This document shows positions 27,007 through 35,909 of a stretch of 64,000 bases of DNA, one piece after another. Position 1 is the stretch's first letter; each line of letters begins with the position of its first letter. Below the pieces are notes generated by a model that ran no database searches, was not told where the DNA came from, and worked only from the letters and a program-made list of their open reading frames with translations. The position numbers were made by a program, and so were the translations under genes. The DNA is from Alphaproteobacteria bacterium AO1-B (GTDB lineage: Bacteria > Pseudomonadota > Alphaproteobacteria > Rhizobiales > Stappiaceae), in assembly GCA_001890945.1 (NCBI GenBank), contig MLAX01000003.1:558001-622000 (forward strand), in the 5' to 3' direction.

Positions 27007-27261
27007 TCAGCGAACAGGATCGTCCGGCTGTTCCATGCCGTAGAGCTCGTCGTTGATGTCGTCCATCTTCCGGGCGATCAGCGCTTGAGCATCCTTCAGA
27101 CCGAGATTGTAAAAGCTCGCGCCAAGTGATTTTGTCAGGAAGTCGATCAGGAAATCGGCTTCCATGTTGCCGAGATCGGTATCCAGTTCGTCGCTCAGAT
27201 ACTGCCTGATCTGCTGATTGAGGCAGGCGCGAGTATCCTTGTCCAGTTTTAGGTCTGGCAT
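27007..27261 (-). CDS. DUF2164 family protein
   Basis: 84 residues, soluble and acidic, with the DUF2164 pattern QIRQYLSDELDTDLGNMEAD followed by FLIDFLTKSLGASFYNLGLKD. Function unknown. The start at 27261 follows a GGGGGC motif. It lies 40 bp downstream of purQ on the same strand and may be cotranscribed. It is convergent with the AraC gene, 7 bp apart. Confidence 0.82.
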   Translation of the reverse strand: MPDLKLDKDTRACLNQQIRQYLSDELDTDLGNMEADFLIDFLTKSLGASFYNLGLKDAQALIARKMDDINDELYGMEQPDDPVR

Positions 27262-27301
27262 GTCTGTTTGCCCCCAGCAATCAGGTGAAGAGATTGGCCG
27301 G

Positions 27302-27970
27302 TCAGGCCGCCGTCTCCAAAAGGCTTTCGAACAGCAGACGGCCGTCGAGGCCGCCGTGAAGCGACTCAACCAGGTTTTCCGGGTGGGGCATCATGCCGAG
27401 CACGTTGCCTTTCGCGTTTGTAACGCCGGCAATGTCGTTGATCGAGCCGTTCGGATTGGTGCCGTTGGCATAGCGGAATACGACCTGACCATTGTCTTCA
27501 ACGGATTTGAGGGTTTCAGCGTCGGCAAAATAGTTGCCATCGTGATGGGCAACCGGGCATCGCCACACTTGGCCTTTTTCAAACTTGGAAGAAAACTGTG
27601 TTGCGCTGTTCACCGTTTCCAGCATCACTTCCTTGCAGACAAAAGTCAGTCCGGCGTTGCGCATGAGGGCACCCGGCAGCAGGCCCGCTTCGGTCAGGAT
27701 CTGAAAGCCGTTGCACACACCAAGAACCGAAACGCCGCTCTCTGCCTTGGCGACCAGATCCTTCAGAATCGGGGACCGCGCTGCAATCGCTCCGGAGCGC
27801 AAGTAGTCGCCGTAGGAAAAGCCGCCCGGGACGACGACCAAATCGACGTCGGGCAGGCAGCTTTCCGTATGCCAGACGCCGACAGGGCGCGTGCCGGTGA
27901 TCAGTTCCAGCGCATGAAACATGTCACGATCGCGGTTGGAGCCTGGGAAAACGATGACGGCGGTTTTCAT
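27302..27970 (-). CDS. purQ: Phosphoribosylformylglycinamidine synthase subunit PurQ (glutaminase)
   Basis: 222-residue class I glutamine amidotransferase that supplies ammonia to PurL. The nucleophile is in [13 protein letters not shown]; His and Glu of the triad are in [10 protein letters not shown]. The N-terminus [14 protein letters not shown] is typical. It lies 18 bp after a 35-residue membrane protein gene, which follows purS. Confidence 0.98.
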   Translation of the reverse strand: MKTAVIVFPGSNRDRDMFHALELITGTRPVGVWHTESCLPDVDLVVVPGGFSYGDYLRSGAIAARSPILKDLVAKAESGVSVLGVCNGFQILTEAGLLPGALMRNAGLTFVCKEVMLETVNSATQFSSKFEKGQVWRCPVAHHDGNYFADAETLKSVEDNGQVVFRYANGTNPNGSINDIAGVTNAKGNVLGMMPHPENLVESLHGGLDGRLLFESLLETAA

Positions 27971-27988
27971 GGAGCAAGTTCCGGAAGT

Positions 27989-28096
27989 TCAGAGCAGGTA
28001 AAACACAGCAACGAGGGCAATAAATGCGGGCAGCAGGATGAAGATTGCAGCTTTTATGGCCAGAAAGAGAACAGCTCTCTTTGCATCCTTATCCAT
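27989..28096 (-). CDS. PurS/PurQ-associated small membrane protein, 35 aa
   Basis: A 35-codon frame with a GGGGAG ribosome site 6 nt before its ATG. The product begins MDKDAKRAVLFLAIKAA and is a single transmembrane helix (about residues 8-34) after a charged N-terminus. It sits between purS (13 bp) and purQ (18 bp) on the same strand. This matches the phosphoribosylformylglycinamidine-synthase-associated small membrane protein noted in Rhizobiales genomes; its function is not known. One guess is membrane tethering of the FGAM synthase complex. Confidence 0.75.
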   Translation of the reverse strand: MDKDAKRAVLFLAIKAAIFILLPAFIALVAVFYLL

Positions 28097-28109
28097 TTTG
28101 CTCCCCTGC

Positions 28110-28349
28110 TTATGCGATCTCGATCGCGTAGTTTTCAATCACGGTGTTGGCGAGCAGCTTTTCGCACATCAGCTCCAGTTCGGCCTTGGCGGCATCTTTG
28201 TCGGAGCCGGTCAATTCCACGTCGAACACCTTGCCCTGGCGGACAGAGCCGACATCGCCGAAGCCAAGACCGCCGAGCGCGCCTTCAATGGCTTTTCCCT
28301 GGGGATCGAGAACACCGTTTTTCAAGGTGACGATCACGCGAGCTTTCAT
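28110..28349 (-). CDS. purS: Phosphoribosylformylglycinamidine synthase subunit PurS
   Basis: 79-residue small subunit that links PurL and PurQ. It begins MKARVIVTLKNGVLDPQGKA and contains VRQGKVFDVEL, the family pattern. The start at 28349 follows GGAGAC; longer in-frame starts to 28424 have no support. It is separated from purC by a terminator. Confidence 0.95.
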   Translation of the reverse strand: MKARVIVTLKNGVLDPQGKAIEGALGGLGFGDVGSVRQGKVFDVELTGSDKDAAKAELELMCEKLLANTVIENYAIEIA

Positions 28350-28441
28350 GATTGTTGTCTCCATCAGCATCTGGTGGGCGTGTTGCGCGCTCCATACACC
28401 AGCTGAACCGCTTCGCAAAGGCAAAGACGGCTATTCAAAAG

Positions 28442-28474
28442 AAAAACCCCTGCCAAGCGAGATCAGGGCAGGGG
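28442..28474 (-). terminator. Rho-independent terminator of purC
   Basis: On the minus strand CCCCTGCC (complement of 28467-28474) pairs with GGCAGGGG (complement of 28447-28454), followed by TTTTT (28442-28446), 12 bp after the purC stop. It separates purC from purSQ. Confidence 0.85.
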
Positions 28475-28485
28475 TCTTTGAAGAT

Positions 28486-29250
28486 TTATTGGACCAGGGT
28501 TGGCCCTGATCCGACCGGGCGCTCGTTCTGTGTCACAAGACCCAGACGTTTGGCGACTTCCTGGTAGGCTTCCAGCATGCCGCCCATTTCGCGGCGGAAG
28601 CGGTCCTTGTCCATCTTTTCGTTGGTCTCAATGTCCCATAGACGGCAGCTATCCGGAGAAATCTCGTCCGCGACCACGATGCGCATCAGATCGCCTTCAA
28701 ACAGACGGCCACATTCGATCTTGAAATCAACGAGGCGGATGCCGACACCCAGAAACAGGCCGGACAGGAAGTCGTTGACCCGGATGGCCAGGGCCATCAT
28801 GTCGTCGAGTTCCTGCGGTGTTGCCCAGCCAAAGGCCGTGATGTGTTCTTCAGACACCATCGGATCATCGAGTTCATCGTTCTTGTAATAGAATTCGATG
28901 ATGGAGCGCGGCAGCTGTGTCCCTTCTTCAAGACCCAGGCGCTTCGCAATTGAGCCAGCGGCAACATTGCGCACAACCACTTCAAGCGGGATGATCTCGA
29001 CTTCGCGGATCAGCTGCTCGCGCATGTTCATGCGGCGGATGAAGTGCGTCGGAATGCCGATGGCATTCAGGTTGTTGAAGATGTACTCGGAGATGCGGTT
29101 GTTGAGCACGCCCTTGCCGTCAACGATCTCGTGTTTCTTGTTGTTGAAAGCAGTCGCGTCATCCTTGAAGTGCTGAACCAGGGTTCCTGGCTCCGGACCT
29201 TCATAGAGAATCTTCGCTTTACCTTCATAAATGCGCCGGCGGCGGTTCAT
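28486..29250 (-). CDS. purC: SAICAR synthetase PurC
   Basis: 254 residues. Joins aspartate to CAIR in purine synthesis. Motifs include [15 protein letters not shown] for ATP binding, [28 protein letters not shown] and [13 protein letters not shown] (here [14 protein letters not shown]). Full length for the family. It is upstream of purS on the same strand, but with its own terminator. Confidence 0.98.
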   Translation of the reverse strand: MNRRRRIYEGKAKILYEGPEPGTLVQHFKDDATAFNNKKHEIVDGKGVLNNRISEYIFNNLNAIGIPTHFIRRMNMREQLIREVEIIPLEVVVRNVAAGSIAKRLGLEEGTQLPRSIIEFYYKNDELDDPMVSEEHITAFGWATPQELDDMMALAIRVNDFLSGLFLGVGIRLVDFKIECGRLFEGDLMRIVVADEISPDSCRLWDIETNEKMDKDRFRREMGGMLEAYQEVAKRLGLVTQNERPVGSGPTLVQ

Positions 29251-29558
29251 GGGCTTATCCGTCTCGTTATTGAGAGAAACCTTGCGAGGGATATCTGCGC
29301 CTATACGTCTCGTTCACTGGGAATTTGGCTTCGACCAGGTGGGGACCGTATGGCCGCAAATCCTCGATTGCGGCGCGGAACTTACCCGAAGCGAGGCGAA
29401 AGCACAATCTTATGTTTTATACGAATTTCCGGGGAATGTCATGCTTTTGGCCAATCCGTGTCGCTACTACGTTGATTTGCGAAGCGGTGGGGGATATTGA
29501 AAGAGCCGAATGATCCCCATATTGGGGATGTGCACCGCAGTTCAGGAGACGTAGAAGC
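29251..29558. other. 308-bp divergent intergenic region
   Basis: Lies between purC and the ATPase zeta inhibitor gene, which are divergent, so it must hold both promoters. No coding frame or clear repeat was recognised. Confidence 0.4.
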
Positions 29559-29882
29559 ATGAGCACATTCGACAAGCGCGAGCAGGGATTTGAAAACAAA
29601 TTCGCGCATGACGAGGAGCTGCGGTTCAAGGCAACCGCCCGCCGCAACAAGCTGCTGGGCCTCTGGGCTGCAGGGCTTCTCGGATACGAAGGCGAGAAAG
29701 TCGAAGAATATGCCAAGGAAGTTGTCCGGGCTGACTTCGAAGAGCCGGGTGACGAAGACGTTTTCCGCAAAATCCGGGCAGACTTTGATGCCAACAATGT
29801 CGACCAGTCGGATCACCAGATTCGCCGCACCATGGATGAACTGATGGCAACGGCCGTAGATCAGCTGCAAAACGAAGGCTGA
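29559..29882 (+). CDS. ATP synthase inhibitor subunit zeta (DUF1476)
   Basis: 107-residue four-helix protein known as the zeta subunit, which inhibits F1-ATPase in Paracoccus and other alphaproteobacteria. The product begins MSTFDKREQGFENKFAHDEE, the inhibitory N-terminal region, followed by RFKATARRNKLLGLWAAGLL and the helical C-terminal part. The atp operon is not in the window. It is followed by a strong terminator. Confidence 0.93.
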   Translation: MSTFDKREQGFENKFAHDEELRFKATARRNKLLGLWAAGLLGYEGEKVEEYAKEVVRADFEEPGDEDVFRKIRADFDANNVDQSDHQIRRTMDELMATAVDQLQNEG

Positions 29883-29918
29883 TCAGCGGATCGAACTGGT
29901 CTTCATCGAATTTGAAAT

Positions 29919-29946
29919 GCCCGCCGAAACCGGCGGGCGTTTTTGT
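29919..29946 (+). terminator. Rho-independent terminator of the zeta gene
   Basis: GCCCGCCG (29919-29926), AAAC loop, CGGCGGGC (29931-29938), then GTTTTTG. Confidence 0.9.
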
Positions 29947-30039
29947 TTGTTGGTTGCACCCGTACGGATGAGGCACATATCCGGCTTGCGGGTGGCTTGA
30001 GATCCTTGTCAGATGGCGGCCAATCAGGAGGAGACGACC

Positions 30040-30840
30040 GTGACCGACCCGAAAACCCTTGCCGACAAATTGCGCTCCGGACAGCCGGTGATCACAGGCT
30101 GGTCCATGTTGGCGGCCCCGATTGTAGCGGAGCTTTTTGCAAGAAGTGGCTATCAGGCGGTCACACTGGACCTTCAGCACGGCATGCATGACTTCAAGTC
30201 TGCCAGTGATGGCTTTGCGGCTTTGGCGCTTGGCGGGGCTCACCGGATTGCGCGAATCCCCGTTGACGACAATGCAACTGCCAGCCGATTGGCGGACATG
30301 GGCGCAGAATGCCTCATTGCTCCAATGATCAATTCCCGCGCAGATGCCGAAGCTTTTGTGAAGGCCGTCAAGTACCCGCCTGTTGGAGAGCGCAGCTGGG
30401 CACCGTCCCGAGTGGTTATGTTCAACCAGCAAACTCCGGATGCCTACTTGGAAACTGCGAACGAACAAACGCTGGCTCTGGCCATGGTGGAAACGCGTAC
30501 ATCTGTTGACGCGCTGGATGACATCTTGGCGGTGCCGGGTCTGGACGGAGTATTTGTTGGACCAAGCGATCTGTCGCTGGCTCTGTCAAATGGCGAAAAA
30601 CTTGATCCGAACGGCGAAGAGACGGCCCGGGTTTGCGGCGAAATCGCAGCCCGAGCGAAAGCGGCGGGGAAGATCGCCGGTATCTTTTGCATTGGTGCGG
30701 CAAAAGTTGAGGAGGCCATCGCCCAAGGATTCAGGCTTATGGCCCACGGCACAGACATGATGATGTTCGATGAGGCGGCGCGCGCTCACCTTCAAGAGGT
30801 CGATGCCGCAACCGGATCAGGGCCCGCAGCCAGCTATTGA
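30040..30840 (+). CDS. HpcH/HpaI family aldolase
   Basis: 266-residue class II pyruvate-type aldolase. LDLQHGMHDF carries the substrate-side residues, MVETRTSVDALDDI the metal-binding Glu, and GVFVGPSDLSLAL the second metal ligand. Probably cleaves a 4-hydroxy-2-oxo acid to pyruvate and an aldehyde, in aromatic or sugar-acid breakdown; the substrate is not evident. The GTG at 30040 is preferred as start because AGGAGG lies about 8 nt upstream; the ATG at 30013 would put that site inside the gene. No catabolic partners are adjacent. Confidence 0.9.
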   Translation: MTDPKTLADKLRSGQPVITGWSMLAAPIVAELFARSGYQAVTLDLQHGMHDFKSASDGFAALALGGAHRIARIPVDDNATASRLADMGAECLIAPMINSRADAEAFVKAVKYPPVGERSWAPSRVVMFNQQTPDAYLETANEQTLALAMVETRTSVDALDDILAVPGLDGVFVGPSDLSLALSNGEKLDPNGEETARVCGEIAARAKAAGKIAGIFCIGAAKVEEAIAQGFRLMAHGTDMMMFDEAARAHLQEVDAATGSGPAASY

Positions 30841-30907
30841 GGTAGACTATTGGCGAGGAAATTGAACAGGGTTGCGGGCGAAGCGAACTTAAGAGAACTC
30901 CGCCGGT

Positions 30908-31462
30908 TTAGCCGAGCTTCTTCATAAAGTGGGCAAAGGACATCATGCCTTCCGGCCACGGGCCGTGCCCGCTTTCCAGATTGATATGGCCCGCCTCGCC
31001 GGCATCCTGGAATGTCGTGCCCCAGGCGTTCGCAAAATCCTGGGCCCGCTCATAATCGCAATAAGGATCGTTCCGGCTCGCGACAAGATGGCCCGGGAAG
31101 GTGAGGGGATGAGTTGGCACCGGTTTGAAGTCACCACCATCAAACTCTGGAACTAGGCCTTCGCGATCCCAATCGGAGGGTGCAACAAGATAGGCACCGC
31201 GGACCTTGTCCCTTAAAGCATGCGCAGCATGCGCAACAAGAATACAGCCCAGCGAATGGGCAACAAGGACAACCGGACGCTGACAGGCCTCGACTTCTTT
31301 GACCAGCGTGTCCACCCAGTCTTTTTTGTTTGGCCGATGCAGTTCTCTCTGAGCCACAACGCGCGCGGTTGGCATCTTGTCCTGCCAGCGTAACAGCCAA
31401 TGGCCCGGCAAGGTTTTGCCGTAGCCGGGAATGAGCAGGATGTCGGTTTCGGAAATCTTCAA
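30908..31462 (-). CDS. RBBP9/YdeN-type alpha/beta hydrolase
   Basis: 184-residue serine hydrolase. The nucleophile is in VLVAHSLGCILV, the acid in VASRNDPYCDY, and the histidine in EAGHINLESGHGPWPEG, the RBBP9 signature. The N-terminus LLIPGYGKTLPGHW is typical of the family. Substrate unknown. It is convergent with the aldolase gene. Confidence 0.9.
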   Translation of the reverse strand: MKISETDILLIPGYGKTLPGHWLLRWQDKMPTARVVAQRELHRPNKKDWVDTLVKEVEACQRPVVLVAHSLGCILVAHAAHALRDKVRGAYLVAPSDWDREGLVPEFDGGDFKPVPTHPLTFPGHLVASRNDPYCDYERAQDFANAWGTTFQDAGEAGHINLESGHGPWPEGMMSFAHFMKKLG

Positions 31463-31729
31463 GACAAGGCACCTTTGGGGTTGGGCAAAGCTCTAGGCGC
31501 TGCGTGAAACCATATTTTGTTCCTGAGGTCCAGCCGAAAGCCTGCAGGTTTAGGAGAGGTCTGGTGGTGCATTTCGACTACATCTGAACTCTTGCGTGTA
31601 AAACTCAAGAATGCCTCATGTAACAATTCTGTCAGGCGCAGTTTTGACGATAACGTTTCGTATTTGTCAGTAATTTATTCAGGTCTTTAGGGCTTTCTGA
31701 CTAGGTCGAATTCAGGATGAGGGAAAAGC

Positions 31730-32704
31730 ATGTCGCGGGCTGTAGTCTTTGGCGGCGCCGGATTTATCGGGTCCCACCTGCTTCTTTCTTTGAAAGAAAG
31801 CGGCAAGTTCAAGGAACTGGTGAGCGTTGATCTGGTCGCCCCGCGCGCATCGGTCGAGACAGTCGATTACAAAATCGCAGATATTCGCCGGCCGCTGCCC
31901 GTGGATCTGTGTCAGGCCCCTGATGTTATCTACAATCTTGCAGCTATCCACCGGACGCCTGGCCATGAAACGCACGAGTATTATGAAACGAATGTGGCCG
32001 GGGCGACGCATATCTGCGAGTTCGCACGGGCATTAGGTGTCAAAAAGATCGTCTTTACCAGCTCGATCGCAGTGTATGGCCCCGATGAGGCGCCGAAAGA
32101 AGAAACCACTCCTACCGCGCCGCAATCCGCCTACGGATGGTCCAAGCTTTTAGCCGAGCAGATCCAGCAAAGTTGGCAGCAAGAAGCACCGGACCGTAAA
32201 CTGGTGATTTCCAGGCCGGCAGTCGTCTTCGGTGCTGGAGAAAACGGCAACTTCACCCGGCTCGCTGGTGCCCTAAAAAAGGGGTTCTTCCTCTATCCAG
32301 GCCGCAAGGACACGATCAAAGCGTGTGGTTATGTTGATGAATTGATCCGGTCCTTCGATTTCATGCTGGGGCACGAGGAAGGGCAATCGCTCTATAACTT
32401 CTGCTATCCGCACCCGTACACAATTGAAGAAATCTGCCAGAGTTTTGAGCGAGCCGGTGGCTTGTCTCGGCCCCGGGGCGTTGTTCCCTTGCCTTTGATG
32501 AAGCTGGCGAGCCTGCCGTTTGAATTCCTGAATGCGTTTGGCATCAGGAACGGCATTAACCGGGCGCGTATTCAGAAGTTGGTCGTATCGACGAACATTG
32601 TTCCGTCGAAGCTCAACTCATCGGGGTACGTTTTCGAGACTGATCTTGACAGTGCCTTGAAAAACTGGCGTGCAACATCTCTGATTGAAGATGGTTTCGC
32701 ATGA
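31730..32704 (+). CDS. NAD-dependent epimerase/dehydratase (extended SDR)
   Basis: 324 residues. NAD-binding GGAGFIGSHLLLS, the catalytic Ser in VFTSSIAVYG and the YxxxK pair in YGWSKLLAEQ. Likely acts on a nucleotide sugar, but no polysaccharide genes are nearby, so the substrate is open. The start ATG follows GAGGGAAAAGC. Confidence 0.9.
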   Translation: MSRAVVFGGAGFIGSHLLLSLKESGKFKELVSVDLVAPRASVETVDYKIADIRRPLPVDLCQAPDVIYNLAAIHRTPGHETHEYYETNVAGATHICEFARALGVKKIVFTSSIAVYGPDEAPKEETTPTAPQSAYGWSKLLAEQIQQSWQQEAPDRKLVISRPAVVFGAGENGNFTRLAGALKKGFFLYPGRKDTIKACGYVDELIRSFDFMLGHEEGQSLYNFCYPHPYTIEEICQSFERAGGLSRPRGVVPLPLMKLASLPFEFLNAFGIRNGINRARIQKLVVSTNIVPSKLNSSGYVFETDLDSALKNWRATSLIEDGFA

Positions 32705-32754
32705 CTTCGATCGATTTGTAGGTCCCGAACCGTCACATCTCTGCAATCGTATTA

Positions 32755-32788
32755 TAAAAAGCCCCGCGGTAACTCCACGGGGCATTTG
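32755..32788 (-). terminator. Terminator hairpin between convergent genes
   Basis: GCCCCG (32761-32766) pairs with CGGGGC (32778-32783); preceded by AAAAA, which gives a T-tract on the minus strand after the LuxR-type gene. Confidence 0.7.
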
Positions 32789-32834
32789 TCAGCAGTCAGG
32801 TCTAGGTGCCAAGTCAGGCACCTTGGTAAGTTTG

Positions 32835-33536
32835 CTAGACGTTGATCTGTCCGTAACGCAGAGCCTCAACCACTGTGTGGGTCTTGTTGGATGCATTCAG
32901 CTTTACGCTGGCATTTTGCAAATGCGCATGGACTGTCCTCTGGGAGATATCCAGAACATCTGCGATCTCACCGGCGGTTTTGCCGTAGGCCGTCAGTTCG
33001 AGAACCTTGCGCTCGCGGGTCGACAGAGCGCCCGGGCGTTGGCCAGAGACCACACCGAGTTCACGCAGGCGCGAGAATGCTGCTGCCGACAGTGCCTCAA
33101 GATTGGAAAGATCATATTTGCTGACCTGCAGGGCCGGTCCACTGGCAAAAACAAATGCCTGGAACGGGTAAAGCTCGGTAACAGGCACGACGACAATCTG
33201 GCTTCCCTCTCCAGCGGAGGCCATGAGATCGGAATGCTCCATGTCACCGGCAGTGATCGTCCAGATGCGGGCCCGGTTTGAGCCCAGCCCGAGCATCAAG
33301 GCACTGTCATTTGCCGACAGAGACGTGCTCTCGATGCCATCATTGCGTTGATCCGGCCAGCGGAAGCGCTGCACTAGGTTGTCGATCGGACGGTTGGGCA
33401 TCGGCAGACCGGTTATCAGGATATGGGTTGCCCCCATACGCCGAAGGTTCGATTCCAAAATGTCCAGAACATGATGGGCCGCGTTGGCCTCAGAGATCGC
33501 TCTCAGTTTATTTTTCAATTCGGTTTGATCAAGCAT
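32835..33536 (-). CDS. LuxR-type regulator without adjacent LuxI
   Basis: 233 residues. The C-terminal HTH (ALSTRERKVLELTAYGKTAG, then EIADVLDISQRTVHAHLQNA) is the LuxR/NarL type, with TAYGKTAGEIA and AHLQNASVKLN. The N-terminal 160 residues resemble an autoinducer-binding domain in length and pattern (ATHILITGLPMPN, RFRWPDQRND), but the residues that contact acyl-homoserine lactone are not clearly conserved. No receiver domain or synthase gene is present. The ATG at 33536 behind AAAGGA is preferred; the frame is open to 33683. Confidence 0.8.
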   Translation of the reverse strand: MLDQTELKNKLRAISEANAAHHVLDILESNLRRMGATHILITGLPMPNRPIDNLVQRFRWPDQRNDGIESTSLSANDSALMLGLGSNRARIWTITAGDMEHSDLMASAGEGSQIVVVPVTELYPFQAFVFASGPALQVSKYDLSNLEALSAAAFSRLRELGVVSGQRPGALSTRERKVLELTAYGKTAGEIADVLDISQRTVHAHLQNASVKLNASNKTHTVVEALRYGQINV

Positions 33537-34073
33537 TGTGCACATCCTTTGCGGCTTGAAAGCCACTTTTTTGGACACGCCACAGACACGCTGTTGGCGA
33601 TCCTGATGGGTTAATTCGCGCATGGCACAGGTGACCTGCCCCCAGCCAAACTCGAAGCGTCGCGCATTTATTTGGTGGGACATTTGTTGTTCTTCCGTGG
33701 ATAGAACTTCCCATGCGTCAACAAACTCACGCTACAATACAATTGATGATCGTACCAATATGGAAAAACCTGCAAGTTGGCTTTATATGCCATTTTGTTT
33801 GCATTTCCCCAGCGGGAAGGGGTGTATAAATTACTGAATTGTTTATCAGGAGTTGTTTTTCATCTTCTTGTATATTGTAAAAAATATCAATATTAATTGT
33901 TTTTAACCCCTAATTAATTATGTCAAGGAATCAGCGCCGAATATGCTTCTGGAGGTTGGTGGGATCGCGGAGACTTGTGCTTTGCGGCTTTCTTCTGATT
34001 AGTCTTACCCTTTATGCTGAGTTGCTTAGGCTTAACCTGCAGACTAAAAACGCTGGCAAGGGAGACCGTATCC
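33537..34073. other. 537-bp AT-rich intergenic region
   Basis: Between the divergent LuxR-type gene and mutA. It is distinctly AT-rich from 33760 to 33930, likely holding the mutAB promoter. No cobalamin-riboswitch-like core was recognised, and no coding frame is convincing. Confidence 0.45.
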
Positions 34074-35909
34074 ATGCCACTTAGTTTTTCTGGGCCAGAT
34101 CATTTCTACACTGCCGATGAAGAGGCCTGGTGGTCTGCGGTCGACAAGGCTCTGAAAGGAGCCCCGAGGGATAGACTGACATCTCTCACCGATGACGGTC
34201 TGCCGATCCAGCCGCTTTACGCCAACCGCACCGATCAGCCAGCCCGGGCTTTGCGAGCTAAGCCGGGTGCCTGGACCATATCACAGCGGATCGACCTTCC
34301 CGACGTTTCGGTTGCCAATGCGCAAATACTGCAGGACTTGGAAGGTGGCGCCAGTGGTTTGGATCTTGTCTTGGATCCAATTGGATTGGGAAACGGTCGA
34401 GGTATCCAAATAAAGACCGCGGGTGACTTTGCCCGACTTTATGCTGGCGTGCTTCCAGACCTGATCGAAACCCGCATCGACGCAGGAAACCAGACACTAG
34501 GGCTCATTAGCGAGTTCCTTAGCTATCTGACATCCGCCGGTATTGAGCCAGCGACCGTGCGTCTCACCGCCTCCTATGATCCGAATTCAGCTGCACAGAC
34601 TGATGGGGCTGACCTCTCAGCGCTGAAGGTTGTGGCAGAAGAAAGTGTAGCGTGTGGCAGTCCGCTGCGCCTGCTGACCGCGGACGGGCAGACCTGGCAC
34701 AATGTCGGCGCGAGCGATGCGCAAGAGCTGGCGCTCGTGCTCTCCTCTGCTGTTGCGCACATGCGCGCTCTGGAAAATGCGGGGCTTGAGCCCGAAGAAT
34801 GGGCGGCTCGGATTTCGATCACTCTGGTCGCCGATGCTGATCAGTTCGGCACAATCTCCAAGGCCCGGGCCATCCGGAAACTCTGGGCATCCGTTTTGGC
34901 AGGTGCTGGCGTGAAGCAAGCTCCTGCCGATCTGCATATGGTCACCTCCCGGCGAATGCTGACCCAGCGCGATCCTTGGGTGAACCTCCTCCGCAACACG
35001 GTGGCGTCTTTTGCAGCCGGTGTCGGTGGAGCTGACAGTGTTTGTGTATTGCCGCACACAGAAGCAATCGGTTTGCCGGATGCGTTCGCCCGCCGGCTCG
35101 CGCGCAACACCCAGTCGATGCTTTTGGAAGAAAGCAGCCTGGCTAAGGTCATGGATCCGTCTGCGGGTTCTGGAGCGATTGAGGCGCGCACGGATCAACT
35201 CTGTGCAGCTGCATGGGCATTCTTCCAAGAAATCGAGGCAGCGGGTGGATTGCTTGCTGCGCGCAAAAGCGGATTGATAGACAAGTATATCGCCGAAACC
35301 AGAGCAAAAATCGAAAAGGATATCGCCCGGCGCAAACGCCCGATCACGGGCGTCAGTGAGTTCCCAAATCTTGGCGAGAAAACCGTGGAAGTGCTCGCTC
35401 AGACAAACTCAGACGACGGTTGGCGCTATGCCGAACCTTTTGAGGCGCTCCGGGCTGCCGCGGACGCACACGAAAAGGCAACGGGACAGGCCCCAAGCAT
35501 CTTCCTGGCGACCCTTGGCCCGCTCGCGCAGTTCACGGCTCGTGCCACGTGGCTGGCCAGCGCATTCGCAGCCGGCGGTTTGAAGGCAAGTGAAGCGGCT
35601 GTCTATGGATCTGTTGAGGAAATGGCGGCCGCTTTCAAGGAAAGTGGCGCAGCGCTGGTGTGCATCGTGTCGTCAGACGCTGTTTACGAAAATGAGGCCG
35701 AAGCTGCCGCGAAAGCCCTTTCCGATGGCGGGGCCAAACACATCTACCTTGCAGGAAAGCCGGGCGACAAGGAAGCCGCTTATCGTTCTGCCGGTGTCGG
35801 AACCTTCGTTTTTGCCGGTTGTGATATATTGGAACTGCTTCGTGATGCGCACAGCCTCTTGGGGCTCCCAAGCGCTTCAGCAGAACAAGAACTGGAGGGC
35901 CAAGCATGA
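34074..35909 (+). CDS. mutA: Methylmalonyl-CoA mutase small subunit
   Basis: 611-residue beta (MutA) subunit of the heterodimeric, B12-dependent mutase. It has the TIM-barrel mutase domain (about 30-450) and a C-terminal flavodoxin-like domain without the cobalamin-binding DxHxxG motif, which is why the subunit is non-catalytic in the family. The start at 34074 follows GGGAG. Its stop overlaps the mutB start by 4 bp (ATGA), giving translational coupling. Confidence 0.92.
   Translation: MPLSFSGPDHFYTADEEAWWSAVDKALKGAPRDRLTSLTDDGLPIQPLYANRTDQPARALRAKPGAWTISQRIDLPDVSVANAQILQDLEGGASGLDLVLDPIGLGNGRGIQIKTAGDFARLYAGVLPDLIETRIDAGNQTLGLISEFLSYLTSAGIEPATVRLTASYDPNSAAQTDGADLSALKVVAEESVACGSPLRLLTADGQTWHNVGASDAQELALVLSSAVAHMRALENAGLEPEEWAARISITLVADADQFGTISKARAIRKLWASVLAGAGVKQAPADLHMVTSRRMLTQRDPWVNLLRNTVASFAAGVGGADSVCVLPHTEAIGLPDAFARRLARNTQSMLLEESSLAKVMDPSAGSGAIEARTDQLCAAAWAFFQEIEAAGGLLAARKSGLIDKYIAETRAKIEKDIARRKRPITGVSEFPNLGEKTVEVLAQTNSDDGWRYAEPFEALRAAADAHEKATGQAPSIFLATLGPLAQFTARATWLASAFAAGGLKASEAAVYGSVEEMAAAFKESGAALVCIVSSDAVYENEAEAAAKALSDGGAKHIYLAGKPGDKEAAYRSAGVGTFVFAGCDILELLRDAHSLLGLPSASAEQELEGQA

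Noticed and set aside
33537-34073. Cobalamin riboswitch upstream of mutAB
   Set aside because: mutAB is B12-dependent, but no B12-box-like core was recognised; the region is simply AT-rich.
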